64,000 nt of DNA from Acidimicrobiia bacterium. GTDB lineage: Bacteria; Actinomycetota; Acidimicrobiia; Acidimicrobiales; AC-14. The notes beneath the pieces are model-generated. The model saw only the letters and a list, made by a program, of their open reading frames with translations, had not been told where the DNA came from and ran no database searches. A program made the translations under genes and the position numbers. Below are positions 43,690-51,719 of this stretch, piece by piece (the first letter of the stretch is position 1; every line of letters starts with the position of its first letter). Location of the stretch: positions 55,754 through 119,753 of the forward strand of contig JAHFUR010000010.1 of assembly GCA_023264995.1 (NCBI GenBank). The letters run 5' to 3'.

Positions 43690-43703
43690 GTACCCCCTAC
43701 TCA
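43687..43703. promoter_or_regulatory. Palindrome TGAGTA-CCCCC-TACTCA (box 2)
   Basis: Identical arms and spacer length to box 1, with a different spacer sequence. It begins at the stop codon of the LuxR regulator and lies about 72 bp before the TPR gene start, a promoter position for that gene. Confidence 0.6.
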
Positions 43704-43774
43704 TGACCCGGTACCGGGGGCCGTGATCTGCTTGGTGCGGGCGGGGGGTGGAACGATGCAGGAGATGCGGCGTG

Positions 43775-44407
43775 ATGCGCGACCCGTTGGACCCGATAGC
43801 GAGTAACCCCACCGAGCAGGCCGGCCGCCTCCAGCGCTCGGCGGCCGCGCTCCACGCTCGGCGGCAGTGGGCCGAAGCCGAATCGCTGGCCACCCGGGCC
43901 TCGACCCTGCTGGCCGCCGAACCGGACACGCCGGCGCTCGGGCGCACCTGCCAGGCCCTGGCCGGCACGCTCGACGACCTCGGCGACCATGCCGAGGCCG
44001 AGAACCTCTACCGGCGCGCCGCCACGATCCTCACCGCTCTGCCCACCGGCAGCCCGGACGACCTCATGCGGATCCGCTGTGCTCGGGGCCTGGCCGCCAA
44101 CCTGCGCATGCAAGGCCGCGCCGAAGAGGCCGGCACCATCCTCATCGCCGCCCTGGCGCTCGCCGAACAGCTCCTCGGCCCTTCCCACCTCGACACACTG
44201 GCCACCATGACCGGTCTCGGCCTGCTCTGGGAGGGGTTCGGGCGCCTCGACGAGGCCGAGGAGCTCTACCGCCACGCTCTGGTACGGGCCGAGCTGCTCT
44301 GCGAGGCCGACCTCGACCAGGTTGCGGGGATGACCGCGGCGCTGGCCGGTCTGCTCGAGCGGCGGGGCCGGGTCACGGCAGGGGGATGTCGGCCGCTTCC
44401 AGTGTGA
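43775..44407 (+). CDS. Tetratricopeptide-repeat protein
   Basis: 210 residues of TPR-like helical repeats: RLQRSAAALHARRQWAEAESLATRASTLLAA, ALAGTLDDLGDHAEAENLYRRAATILTAL, GLAANLRMQGRAEEAGTILIAALALAEQLLG, GLGLLWEGFGRLDEAEELYRHALVRAE. It is a protein-interaction scaffold related to the NB-ARC/TPR_12 type without the ATPase. ATG 43775 has AGGAG upstream; GTG 43748 is also open. The final 35 bp overlap the end of the convergent AAA+ gene, an unusually long overlap that suggests the 3' end was fused onto its neighbour. Confidence 0.78.
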   Translation: MRDPLDPIASNPTEQAGRLQRSAAALHARRQWAEAESLATRASTLLAAEPDTPALGRTCQALAGTLDDLGDHAEAENLYRRAATILTALPTGSPDDLMRIRCARGLAANLRMQGRAEEAGTILIAALALAEQLLGPSHLDTLATMTGLGLLWEGFGRLDEAEELYRHALVRAELLCEADLDQVAGMTAALAGLLERRGRVTAGGCRPLPV

Positions 44408-45770
44408 CCAGCACGGCGTCGGACATCTCGCCGAGCTCGACAACTCGGCTGGCCTGGGCCGCCACCGCCGCTTCGAACAGGTTGCGCACCAGCCGGGCGT
44501 TGCCGAACCCCCGGTCGCGAGGTCGGCTGGCGACGTAGTCGAGCACCCGGGCGCGGGCCTCCTCGGTCGGGGTGTAGTGGCTCTTGGCCGCCAAGCCGTC
44601 GAAGATCCGCTGCAGTTCGGCGTCGGTGTAGTCGTCGAAGAAGATGGTCTTGGGGAAGCGAGAGCGCAGGCCGGGGTTGGCGTCGAGGAAGGTCGCCATC
44701 TCGTCGGGGTAGCCGGCCACGATGAGCACCACCTCGTCGCGATGGTCTTCCATCAGCTTCACGATCATGTCGATGGCCTCGTGCCCGAAGTCGCGGTCCT
44801 CCCCCCGGGCCAGGGCGTGGGCCTCGTCGATCAGCAGGACGCCGCCAAGCGCGGTGGCAAAGACCTCCTTGACCTTGACCGCCGTCTGCCCGACGTACCC
44901 GGCCACCAGCCCCGACCGGTCGGTCTCGACGAGCTGGCCCTTCTCCACCACACCGAGGGACCGGTAGATCTGGGCCAGGAGCCGGGCGACGGTGGTCTTG
45001 CCCGTGCCCGGGTTGCCGGTGAAGACGAGGTGGCGGCTGTGCTCGACCACGGGCAGGCCCCGCTCGGTGCGCAGCTTCTCGATGCGCAGGAGGTTGGTGG
45101 CCAGTTTCACCTCCGCCTTCACCGCGGCCAGGCCGACCAGTCCCTCGAGCTCGGCCAGCAGCTCCTCGACCGGGCGGGCGGGAGGGAGGTCGCCGGCGGG
45201 CGGGGCGGCGCCGGCGGCGGGACCGGCGCCGGCGGGCGGGGTGGCGGCCGGTGCCACCGGCCCTCCGGGCCGAGGGATCCCGGCGGTGTCCATGGCCCGC
45301 AGGAGTGTGGAGCGGAAGCGCTCCAGCGCCGTCAGCTCGGCGTGGGACGGGTAGTCGTCGAGGGAGAAGACGGCGTGGGCCATGTCGACCGCGCCGAGGT
45401 AGTAGCGCCAGGCGTGATCGCTCCCGGCCCGGCCGTCGGCCTGGACCAACACCTCGAACAGCGCCGAGGGGCGATCGAGGAACGTGCGCCGCCCGGCCAG
45501 GAGGCCGGCGGCCCGGAGGGCGGCGGGGCTGGCGGCCCGGGCCACGGTGTCGAACCGCGCCGCGAAGACGGCGACGAACGCCTCGAGCTCCTCATCGGTG
45601 TACCGGCCGTCGGCGTCGACGAACGCGGCGACCAGGTTGAACGCCTCCAGGGCGGCGTCGTCGGGGAGCTTGTCCGACCGGGCCAGCGGGAGGCGGGCCA
45701 CCAGTTCGACCAGGGCGCCCCCGACGTCGTGCACGAACGCCTCGACCGGCCGGCGAAGGGGGCTGTCCAC
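44373..45770 (-). CDS. AAA+ ATPase of SpoVK/CbbX type with TerB-like N-terminus
   Basis: 465 residues. N-terminal helical domain (about 1-160) with DADGRYTDEELEAFVAVFAARF resembling TerB, a Pro/Ala linker, then AAA+ (about 205-465): LVGLAAVKAEVKLATNLLRIEKLR, Walker A TGNPGTGKTT, Walker B VLLIDEAH, GYPDEM sensor and an arginine-finger region NPGLRSRFPKTI. CbbX-type AAA+ proteins remodel partner proteins (Rubisco activases, ESX EccA). No Rubisco or ESX gene is present. GTG start at 45770. Confidence 0.85.
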   Translation of the reverse strand: MDSPLRRPVEAFVHDVGGALVELVARLPLARSDKLPDDAALEAFNLVAAFVDADGRYTDEELEAFVAVFAARFDTVARAASPAALRAAGLLAGRRTFLDRPSALFEVLVQADGRAGSDHAWRYYLGAVDMAHAVFSLDDYPSHAELTALERFRSTLLRAMDTAGIPRPGGPVAPAATPPAGAGPAAGAAPPAGDLPPARPVEELLAELEGLVGLAAVKAEVKLATNLLRIEKLRTERGLPVVEHSRHLVFTGNPGTGKTTVARLLAQIYRSLGVVEKGQLVETDRSGLVAGYVGQTAVKVKEVFATALGGVLLIDEAHALARGEDRDFGHEAIDMIVKLMEDHRDEVVLIVAGYPDEMATFLDANPGLRSRFPKTIFFDDYTDAELQRIFDGLAAKSHYTPTEEARARVLDYVASRPRDRGFGNARLVRNLFEAAVAAQASRVVELGEMSDAVLVTLEAADIPLP

Positions 45771-45877
45771 CGGGCCAGTCTGGCCTACGGGCGGGGCGGC
45801 CCGGCGGCTGTGACGTCGGCGCTAGAGGCGGAGATCACCCATTGCGGCCGGGCGGCGCGGATGTCAGGTTGAGCGGG

Positions 45878-46243
45878 ATGTCGGAGCGACCGGACGTGCG
45901 TGCCGCGCACCTGCCGGCGCGGCCGGAGCCGCCCCGCCAGCTGTACGACCACGACCACACCTTCGGCGTGGCCCACGACCTCGAGCGGATGCGAGCCGGT
46001 CTCCCGCCCTCCCCCCGCGCCCCCCGGATCCGTACCCGAGCCGCCCGCCGGGGAGGGGGGCCGCTGGCGGCCACCCGAAGCTGGTGGGCCAACCGCGAGC
46101 ACGGCCCCGCCGACATCTGGCACCGCTTCCGCTGCCGCACCGGCCACCACGACTTCCGCGGCGGCGACCAGCTCCAGCTCGGCGCCCGCTTCGTCTACGT
46201 GGAGCGCCGCTGCCAATGGTGCGACGCCCGCCCCCTGCCGTAG
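45878..46243 (+). CDS. Hypothetical protein with C-terminal cysteine pair
   Basis: 121 residues. N-terminus Pro/Arg-rich (RAAHLPARPEPPRQLYDHDHTFGVAHDLERM); C-terminus RFRCRTGHHDFRGGDQLQLGARFVYVERRCQWCDARPLP has Cys/His spacing that could bind zinc. No family recognised. ATG 45878 is used because it follows a purine-rich site; an in-frame codon at 45842 would add 12 residues. Lies between the AAA+ gene (divergent) and the response regulator (same strand). Confidence 0.6.
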   Translation: MSERPDVRAAHLPARPEPPRQLYDHDHTFGVAHDLERMRAGLPPSPRAPRIRTRAARRGGGPLAATRSWWANREHGPADIWHRFRCRTGHHDFRGGDQLQLGARFVYVERRCQWCDARPLP

Positions 46244-46330
46244 CCCCACTGGTCGCCGGCGGAAATCTGGACAATGGTGTAGGTCGCGGTGTTCGCGGGC
46301 TGGGGCCCACGTCGGTTGGGGAGAGGGGCG

Positions 46331-47020
46331 ATGGACGGCGAGAACGGCGGCACGACGCTCCGTGTCGTGATCGTCGACGACGAGTACCTGGTGCGCGAGG
46401 GGGCGCGCAGCGTGCTGTCGGGCGTCGGCGGCATCGAGGTCGTCGGCACGGCCGGCGACCCCGAGACGGCCATGGCCGTGGTCGCCGCCACCCGGCCCGA
46501 CGTCGTCATGCTCGACATCAAGATGCCGCCCACCCACCGGGCCGAGGGCATCGACACCGCCCGGCGCCTCCGCGTCGAGCACCCCGACATCGGCATCGTC
46601 ATCCTGTCCCAGTACGCCGACCCCGAGTACGCCCTGGAGCTGCTGCGCGACGGGTCGCAGGGCCTGGCCTACCTCCTGAAGGAGCGGCTCGGGCGCCCGG
46701 CCCAGCTCACCGAGGCGCTGTACACCGTCGCCGAGGGCGGGTCGACGCTCGACCCGAAGGTCGTCGACGCCCTGATGGAGGCCCAGCGCCGGCGCAGCCG
46801 GTCGAAGATCCACGGGCTCACCGACCGCGAGTACGAGGTGCTGGCCCAGATGGCCAGCGGCCGCACGAACGCTGGCATCGCCACCCGGCTCTACCTGAGC
46901 CAGCGGGCGGTGGAGAAGCACAGCCACGCCATCTTCCGCAAGCTCGGCCTGCGGGAGGACATGGACATCAACCAGCGGGTCTCCGCAGTCCTGTTCTTTC
47001 TCGAGCAGGCGAACGACTGA
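46331..47020 (+). CDS. NarL/FixJ-family response regulator
   Basis: 229 residues. Receiver (about 10-130): VVIVDDEYLVREG, VVMLDIKMPP with the phospho-Asp, LKERL. LuxR HTH (about 160-215): LTDREYEVLAQMASGRTNAGIATRLYLSQRAVEKHSHAIFRKLGL. ATG 46331 follows GGGGAGAGGGGCG. The gene runs toward the histidine kinase with 53 bp of convergent overlap, and its type (NarL) matches the HisKA_3 kinase there, so they are the likely cognate pair. Confidence 0.9.
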   Translation: MDGENGGTTLRVVIVDDEYLVREGARSVLSGVGGIEVVGTAGDPETAMAVVAATRPDVVMLDIKMPPTHRAEGIDTARRLRVEHPDIGIVILSQYADPEYALELLRDGSQGLAYLLKERLGRPAQLTEALYTVAEGGSTLDPKVVDALMEAQRRRSRSKIHGLTDREYEVLAQMASGRTNAGIATRLYLSQRAVEKHSHAIFRKLGLREDMDINQRVSAVLFFLEQAND

Positions 47021-48794
47021 CCATCTCGTCGGCCCGGTCCGGGGCCACCAGGGGGTCGGGCAGCACGGTGTCGGTGTCGTCGGCCAGGCGGGTGGGGAAC
47101 CGGGCCCGGATGCTGGTGCCGGCGCCCGGCGCCGACGTGATCTCCAGCTCGCCGCCGAAGGACCGCACCCGGTCGTGCATATGGAGCAGCCCGCCCGTGC
47201 CCCTGACCCCCTCGGTCGAGAACCCGCAGCCGTCGTCCTTCACGCTGACGGTGAGCCAGTCGTCCTCGACCCGCAGGTCGATGGCGATGTCGGTGGAGCG
47301 GGCGTGCTTGAACGCGTTGGTCAGCGCCTCGCAGAGCAAGAAGTAGGCCCCGCTCTCGACGGCCGGGTCGAGCCGGGGGAACGGGTCGGTGGCGTAGGCC
47401 AGGCGGACGTCGAGCGGGAGGCGGCGGATGTAGCTGCGGGTGGCCGCGGCCAGGCCGCGGTCGAGCAGGATCGACGGGTAGAGGTTGTGGGTGACCTCGC
47501 GCAGCCGTTCGATGGTGGCGTCGAGCTCGGACCCGAGCTGGTCGAGCTCGGCCCGGCTACCGGCGCCGGCCGACGCGTCGGTGGCGATGCCGATGCGCAT
47601 CCGCAACATCACCAGCTCCTGCTGGATGCCGTCGTGGAGGTCACGGGCCAGCCGGTGCCGCTCGTTGTCCTCCGCGGCCACGATCCGCTGGGAGCTGTCC
47701 CGAAGGTCGTTGGCCTGCCGCTGGAGGTGGTCGGCCTGGCGGGCGATCAGGTCGAGCTTGGACCGCAGCTCGACCCGCATGTGCTCCAACGACGCCGACA
47801 GCATCCCGATCTCGTCCCGCCCCGGCGCGTCGAAGGCGGCGTCAAGGTCACCATCGGCGATCTGGCCGGCGGTGCCGGCCAGGCGCACCAGCGGCCGGAT
47901 CAGGTGCCGGTACAGCAGGAGGCCCAGGGCCAGGGTCACGAGCGCAAGGGCGACGGTGGCCGAGACCCGGGCCCGGTGCAACGAGCGCTCCAGGGCGGCC
48001 GACGGGTCGCTCATGACCAGCCCGATGGCGCCGCCCTCCGGGTCGCCGGTGCGACCGAGGTGGGTGTAGGAAACGAGGCCGGAGACGTCACCCCATGTGA
48101 CCTTCGTCGGCAACTGGGGCAGCTCCTCGACGCCGGCGGGCCGGGGCGGGCGGCGGGGAGGTTGGGTCAAGGTGCTGCCGACGATCTGGCCTGAGGCCAC
48201 CAGGACGACATCGTCGAGGCTGCCGATCTGCTTGCGAAGGAGGTAGGCGAACTCGTCGTCGAAGGAGTAGCCGCCGACCACCACGAACTCGGCGGCGCCG
48301 GCCGTGGCCGACGAGGCGGTGATCTGGACGAACGTGCCGTCGGTGGCCCGGACCAGGCGGCTGCGCAGGCCGTCGGTGACGGCCCGGGGTACCGGGTCGG
48401 TCCCGGCCAGGTCGAGGCCGACGCCGACGGGTGGCGAGAGCGGCCGGCCCCGGCTGTCGAGGACGGCCAGCGCGTCGAGCTCGAGGCTGGCTGACGCCCG
48501 GCCCAGCTCGGCGACCAGGACGTCGCGGGCCTCAGGCGCGAACAGGCCCTGGGAGACCAGGGTCTGGACCATGTTGCGGAGGCTGATCACGAGCTGGCGG
48601 TCGCGGGCGTTGTAGGCCTCTTGCACGATGCTCATCTGGCCCGTCCCGAGCTGGCGGCTCTGGTTGTCGAGGGCCCTCCGGGTGACGCGCGATGTGGCCA
48701 CTGACGTGACGAGGGTGAAGGCGACGAGCGCGAACAGGACGGCGGCCACCGACTTGAGCAGTACCGACGACCGGAGCCGGACCACGGTGCCCAT
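46968..48794 (-). CDS. NarX-type sensor histidine kinase
   Basis: 608 residues. Helix 1 (about 11-32), extracytoplasmic sensor (about 33-300), helix 2 (about 305-325), HAMP (about 325-380; IRPLVRLAGTAGQIADGDLDAAFDAPGRDEIGML), coiled coil, HisKA_3 phospho-His in RHRLARDLHDGIQQELV and an ATPase domain (CEALTNAFKHARS, VKDDGCGFS, HMHDRVRSFGG). ATG 48794 overlaps the stop of the upstream solute-binding lipoprotein by one base, so the two are co-translated. Confidence 0.9.
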   Translation of the reverse strand: MGTVVRLRSSVLLKSVAAVLFALVAFTLVTSVATSRVTRRALDNQSRQLGTGQMSIVQEAYNARDRQLVISLRNMVQTLVSQGLFAPEARDVLVAELGRASASLELDALAVLDSRGRPLSPPVGVGLDLAGTDPVPRAVTDGLRSRLVRATDGTFVQITASSATAGAAEFVVVGGYSFDDEFAYLLRKQIGSLDDVVLVASGQIVGSTLTQPPRRPPRPAGVEELPQLPTKVTWGDVSGLVSYTHLGRTGDPEGGAIGLVMSDPSAALERSLHRARVSATVALALVTLALGLLLYRHLIRPLVRLAGTAGQIADGDLDAAFDAPGRDEIGMLSASLEHMRVELRSKLDLIARQADHLQRQANDLRDSSQRIVAAEDNERHRLARDLHDGIQQELVMLRMRIGIATDASAGAGSRAELDQLGSELDATIERLREVTHNLYPSILLDRGLAAATRSYIRRLPLDVRLAYATDPFPRLDPAVESGAYFLLCEALTNAFKHARSTDIAIDLRVEDDWLTVSVKDDGCGFSTEGVRGTGGLLHMHDRVRSFGGELEITSAPGAGTSIRARFPTRLADDTDTVLPDPLVAPDRADEMVSRSPARERTGLRRPAG

Positions 48795-50053
48795 CAGGAC
48801 GGGGTCGTGATGGCCCGCGCCTGCACCTCGGCCTCGCGCAGCGTCGCCACCGGGTCGCGGTGCTCGCGGAGGATCTGGTCGATGGCGGTGGCCAGCACCT
48901 TCCCGGCATCCGGGAAGGAGTCGACCCGCTCCGGACGGGCGGTGCGGAGCTGGTCCACCACCACGCGCAGCGTGGGGTCCTCGAAGAAGGAGTCGGTGTA
49001 GACCCGGGCGCGGACCGGCAGCCGGCCCTGCTCCTTGGCCAGCCGGAGGGCGTAGCGGTCCGAGGTGAGGTGGGTCATGAACTCGAATGCCAGCTTGCGG
49101 TGGGTTGAGCCCTTCGGCACGAACAGGCTGCTCCCGCCCATCGCCGAGCCCTCGGTGGCCCCGGTCAGGCCGGTGGGCATGGGTGCGGCGCGGTAGTCGA
49201 CGCCGGGCCGGGTCTGGCGCAGCTTGGCGATGTCCCAGAAGCCGCTGGTGTACATGGCGGTCGCGCCCGACTCGAAGAGGGCGAAGACGTCGCTGGAATA
49301 GGTGTCGGCGGCCCGCGGGGGCACGGCCAGGCCCTGCTCGACCAGGCCGGAGAGGAAACCGATGGCGCCGACGACGGCCGGTGAATCGAACAGGTACTGC
49401 GGCTTCAGATCGGCGCCGATGCGCAGGTACTCGCCGCCGTTGGCCCCCACCCAGCCGTAGATCTGCCACGTGCTCGTGCCCAGGGCCAGGGCCCGCCGGC
49501 CCCCGTCGGCGGTCGTGAGGGCCCGGGCCACCTGCTCCAGTTGCGGGAAGCTCATCGGGCCCCGGGGCAGGGCCACGCCGGCGGCCCGGAACTGGTCGGC
49601 GTTGTACAGGAGCACAAGCGCGTTGGTGTCGAGCGGCACGCCGTAGCGGTGGCCGGCGAAGGTCACGTCGTCGAGCGGGCCGGGGAAGAACTCGTCGACC
49701 TTGAGCGACTTGTCCCAGAGGTCGTCGAGCGGCTGGGCCAGGCCCCGCGCTGCGGCGGCGAAGGCGTGGCCCTGGACGACGTCGGGCGGCGCCGCGCTGC
49801 CCTTGATCGTGTCGAGCATGCCCTTGATCGGCGCCTTGTCGACGACGACGCGCACGTCGTGATGGGCGCTTTCGAAGTCGCGCACGGCGTCGAGCACCGG
49901 GGGCGTCAGCCAGTCGTCGGTCATGACGACCCGCAACGTGGTCGGCTTGGGGTCGCCGCCACCCCCGCACGCGGCCAGGACCACGGCGGCCGCCAGCGCG
50001 ATCGCGACCGACGACAGCCGGCCGGCGCCCCGGCTCGGGCGGGTACTTGTCAT
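48794..50053 (-). CDS. Extracellular solute-binding lipoprotein (family 1)
   Basis: 419 residues. Lipoprotein signal with lipobox VLAAC, then a sugar-binding-type fold: TTLRVVMTDDWLTPPVLDAVRDFESAHHDVRV, DVVQGHAFAAAARGLAQPLDDLW, GVPLDTNALVLLYNADQF, FALFESGATAMYTSGFWDIAKLRQ, VPKGSTHRKLAFEFMTHLTS. Such proteins normally feed an ABC importer, but no permease or ATPase gene is near. It is coupled to a histidine kinase gene, so it most likely presents a ligand to that sensor. ATG 50053. Confidence 0.87.
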   Translation of the reverse strand: MTSTRPSRGAGRLSSVAIALAAAVVLAACGGGGDPKPTTLRVVMTDDWLTPPVLDAVRDFESAHHDVRVVVDKAPIKGMLDTIKGSAAPPDVVQGHAFAAAARGLAQPLDDLWDKSLKVDEFFPGPLDDVTFAGHRYGVPLDTNALVLLYNADQFRAAGVALPRGPMSFPQLEQVARALTTADGGRRALALGTSTWQIYGWVGANGGEYLRIGADLKPQYLFDSPAVVGAIGFLSGLVEQGLAVPPRAADTYSSDVFALFESGATAMYTSGFWDIAKLRQTRPGVDYRAAPMPTGLTGATEGSAMGGSSLFVPKGSTHRKLAFEFMTHLTSDRYALRLAKEQGRLPVRARVYTDSFFEDPTLRVVVDQLRTARPERVDSFPDAGKVLATAIDQILREHRDPVATLREAEVQARAITTPS

Positions 50054-50130
50054 GGGGCGGCCCTCAGTCCGGTCTCGGGTCGTCCCAGCCAAACACCTGG
50101 CCGGCAGCCTGGCAAGGGCGGGAACCCCTA

Positions 50131-50164
50131 CTTCTCCGGGCCGGGGCGCCCCGGCCCGGAGAAG
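50131..50164. terminator. Perfect 34-bp palindrome terminator
   Basis: Two 17-nt arms (50131-50147 and 50148-50164), fully complementary and GC-rich, with no unpaired centre. It lies 23 bp after the stop of the P-domain protein (minus strand) and 78 bp before the next gene in the same direction, so it is best read as an intrinsic terminator-type hairpin. Confidence 0.6.
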
Positions 50165-50187
50165 GTCGGGAGATCAGGTGCTCGGCG

Positions 50188-51645
50188 CTACAGCCCGGTG
50201 CACTGCCCGGTCTTGGTGGCGGCGGTGTTGGGCGCGCCGGCGTTGGAGGGTGCCGGGTTGTTGCTGGCGCATCCCAGCGTGGCGAACACGTTGTTGGCCT
50301 TCACGACCGTTGCCCCCGCGCCGTTGCCGTCGAGGGTGGCATTGCCGGCCACCATGTTGGACCCGAAGGTCACGGCCAGGTTGCCGGTGACACTGACCGA
50401 CCCGGCGAACCGGTTGCCGGCACACCCGGTGGCCACATCACCGATGCGCACCGGTACGGCGGCGTTGGTCACGCTCAGCGCCGGCGCCGGCGATGCCCCG
50501 GCGATCGACGTGCCGCACAGGCTGAAGAAGGTGGGGTTGTTGACCGCCAGACCCCCGCTGATCGACGAGTTGACCACCGTCAACGCCCCGCCGGGGTTGA
50601 CCGTCACCGGGCCGATGACCCGGGCGGCGGAGATGACCACGCTCTGGCCGGCGCCGACGGTGAGCGGGCCCTGGTAGTCGCCGGTGATCGTCGGCTGGGT
50701 CTGCGGCGGCGCCGCGAACGCGGTGATCGTCACCGACTCGTTGGCCGCCCCGCACGCCGAGCTGGACGGGGCGTTGCTGGCGTCCCCGGAGTAGGACGCT
50801 GTCCAGTAGTAGGTGCCGGCCGAGGTCGGGGTGAACCAGTCCGAGGTGGCCGACGTGCCCGACACGGCGTTGGCGGAGGTGAAGACCTGGGAGCCGCAGC
50901 CGGCGTCGCTGAAGAGCTTGAAGGTCACGGTGCCCGTGGGGCTCGCCCCGCCACCGATTGTGGCGACGTCGCGCACTGGCGCCCCCTGCAGGTTCCCCGG
51001 CGAGGCCTGGGTGGACAAGGTGGTGGCCGCCCTGGCATCGATGATGAGCGACACGGCCCGGATGTTGCCGGTATCGGCGGCGAAGAAGTCCTGGACGCTC
51101 ACCGTCCAGTTGCCGTTGGGGTTCTGTCCGTCGAACGCCGACAGGGGGTTCGCTGGCGCCCACGTGCCGGTGAACGGGGCGTTGGCGGTCACGGCAGTCT
51201 GGATCGACGGCGCGCCGGCGTCGTCGTCGAGCAGGGTCTGGCAGAAGTTGTTGCCGCTCCCGTCGGTGTTCTGGATGAGCAGCACGGTCGTGCCGGCGGG
51301 TGAGGTGAGCTTGACCTGGAGGTCGTTGACGAACGTGTGGTCGATACCGACCGTCGTCGAGCCGGCGGTGGTGCTGCACGCCGTGCCGTCGATCCGGAAG
51401 TTGACGTCGGCGATCACGGTCGGCATCCCCGCGACATTGATCGTGGCCGACGCCGGGGCGCCGGGAGCGGTCCCCGAGAGGTCGGCGGCGTCGGGGATGG
51501 GCACGGCGGGGCCGGCGTAGCTGAAGGTCGCCGTGGTGGCGTGCGCCGGCGTCGGGGCAGCCAGGGCAAGGAGCATGCACGGGAGCGCGGCCAGGTACCG
51601 CCGCGAACGACGCCGGCGGTCCGGCTCGAAGGAAGTCCTACTCAT
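50188..51645 (-). CDS. Secreted protein with P/Homo B domain
   Basis: 485 residues. Signal peptide (RRYLAALPCMLLALAAPTPAHA), then a proprotein-convertase P-like beta-sandwich (about 40-210; DHTFVNDLQVKLTSPAGTTVLLIQNTDGSGNNFCQTLLDDDA, NPNGNWTVSVQDFFAADTGNIRAVSLII). A Ig-like repeat (about 215-315; TFKLFSDAGCGSQVFTS, GTYYWTASYSGDASN) and a C-terminal beta-helix-like stretch (TVNPGGALTVVNSSISGGLAV) follow. No protease domain is attached. P domains stabilise secreted proteases or bind surfaces. ATG 51645 has AAAGGA upstream. Confidence 0.8.
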   Translation of the reverse strand: MSRTSFEPDRRRRSRRYLAALPCMLLALAAPTPAHATTATFSYAGPAVPIPDAADLSGTAPGAPASATINVAGMPTVIADVNFRIDGTACSTTAGSTTVGIDHTFVNDLQVKLTSPAGTTVLLIQNTDGSGNNFCQTLLDDDAGAPSIQTAVTANAPFTGTWAPANPLSAFDGQNPNGNWTVSVQDFFAADTGNIRAVSLIIDARAATTLSTQASPGNLQGAPVRDVATIGGGASPTGTVTFKLFSDAGCGSQVFTSANAVSGTSATSDWFTPTSAGTYYWTASYSGDASNAPSSSACGAANESVTITAFAAPPQTQPTITGDYQGPLTVGAGQSVVISAARVIGPVTVNPGGALTVVNSSISGGLAVNNPTFFSLCGTSIAGASPAPALSVTNAAVPVRIGDVATGCAGNRFAGSVSVTGNLAVTFGSNMVAGNATLDGNGAGATVVKANNVFATLGCASNNPAPSNAGAPNTAATKTGQCTGL

Positions 51646-51719
51646 CAGGTGAGTCCTTTCTTTCCGGCCATTTGCGCCCCCGAAGGCCACCGGGCACGGC
51701 GGGAGCGTACCGGATAGGC

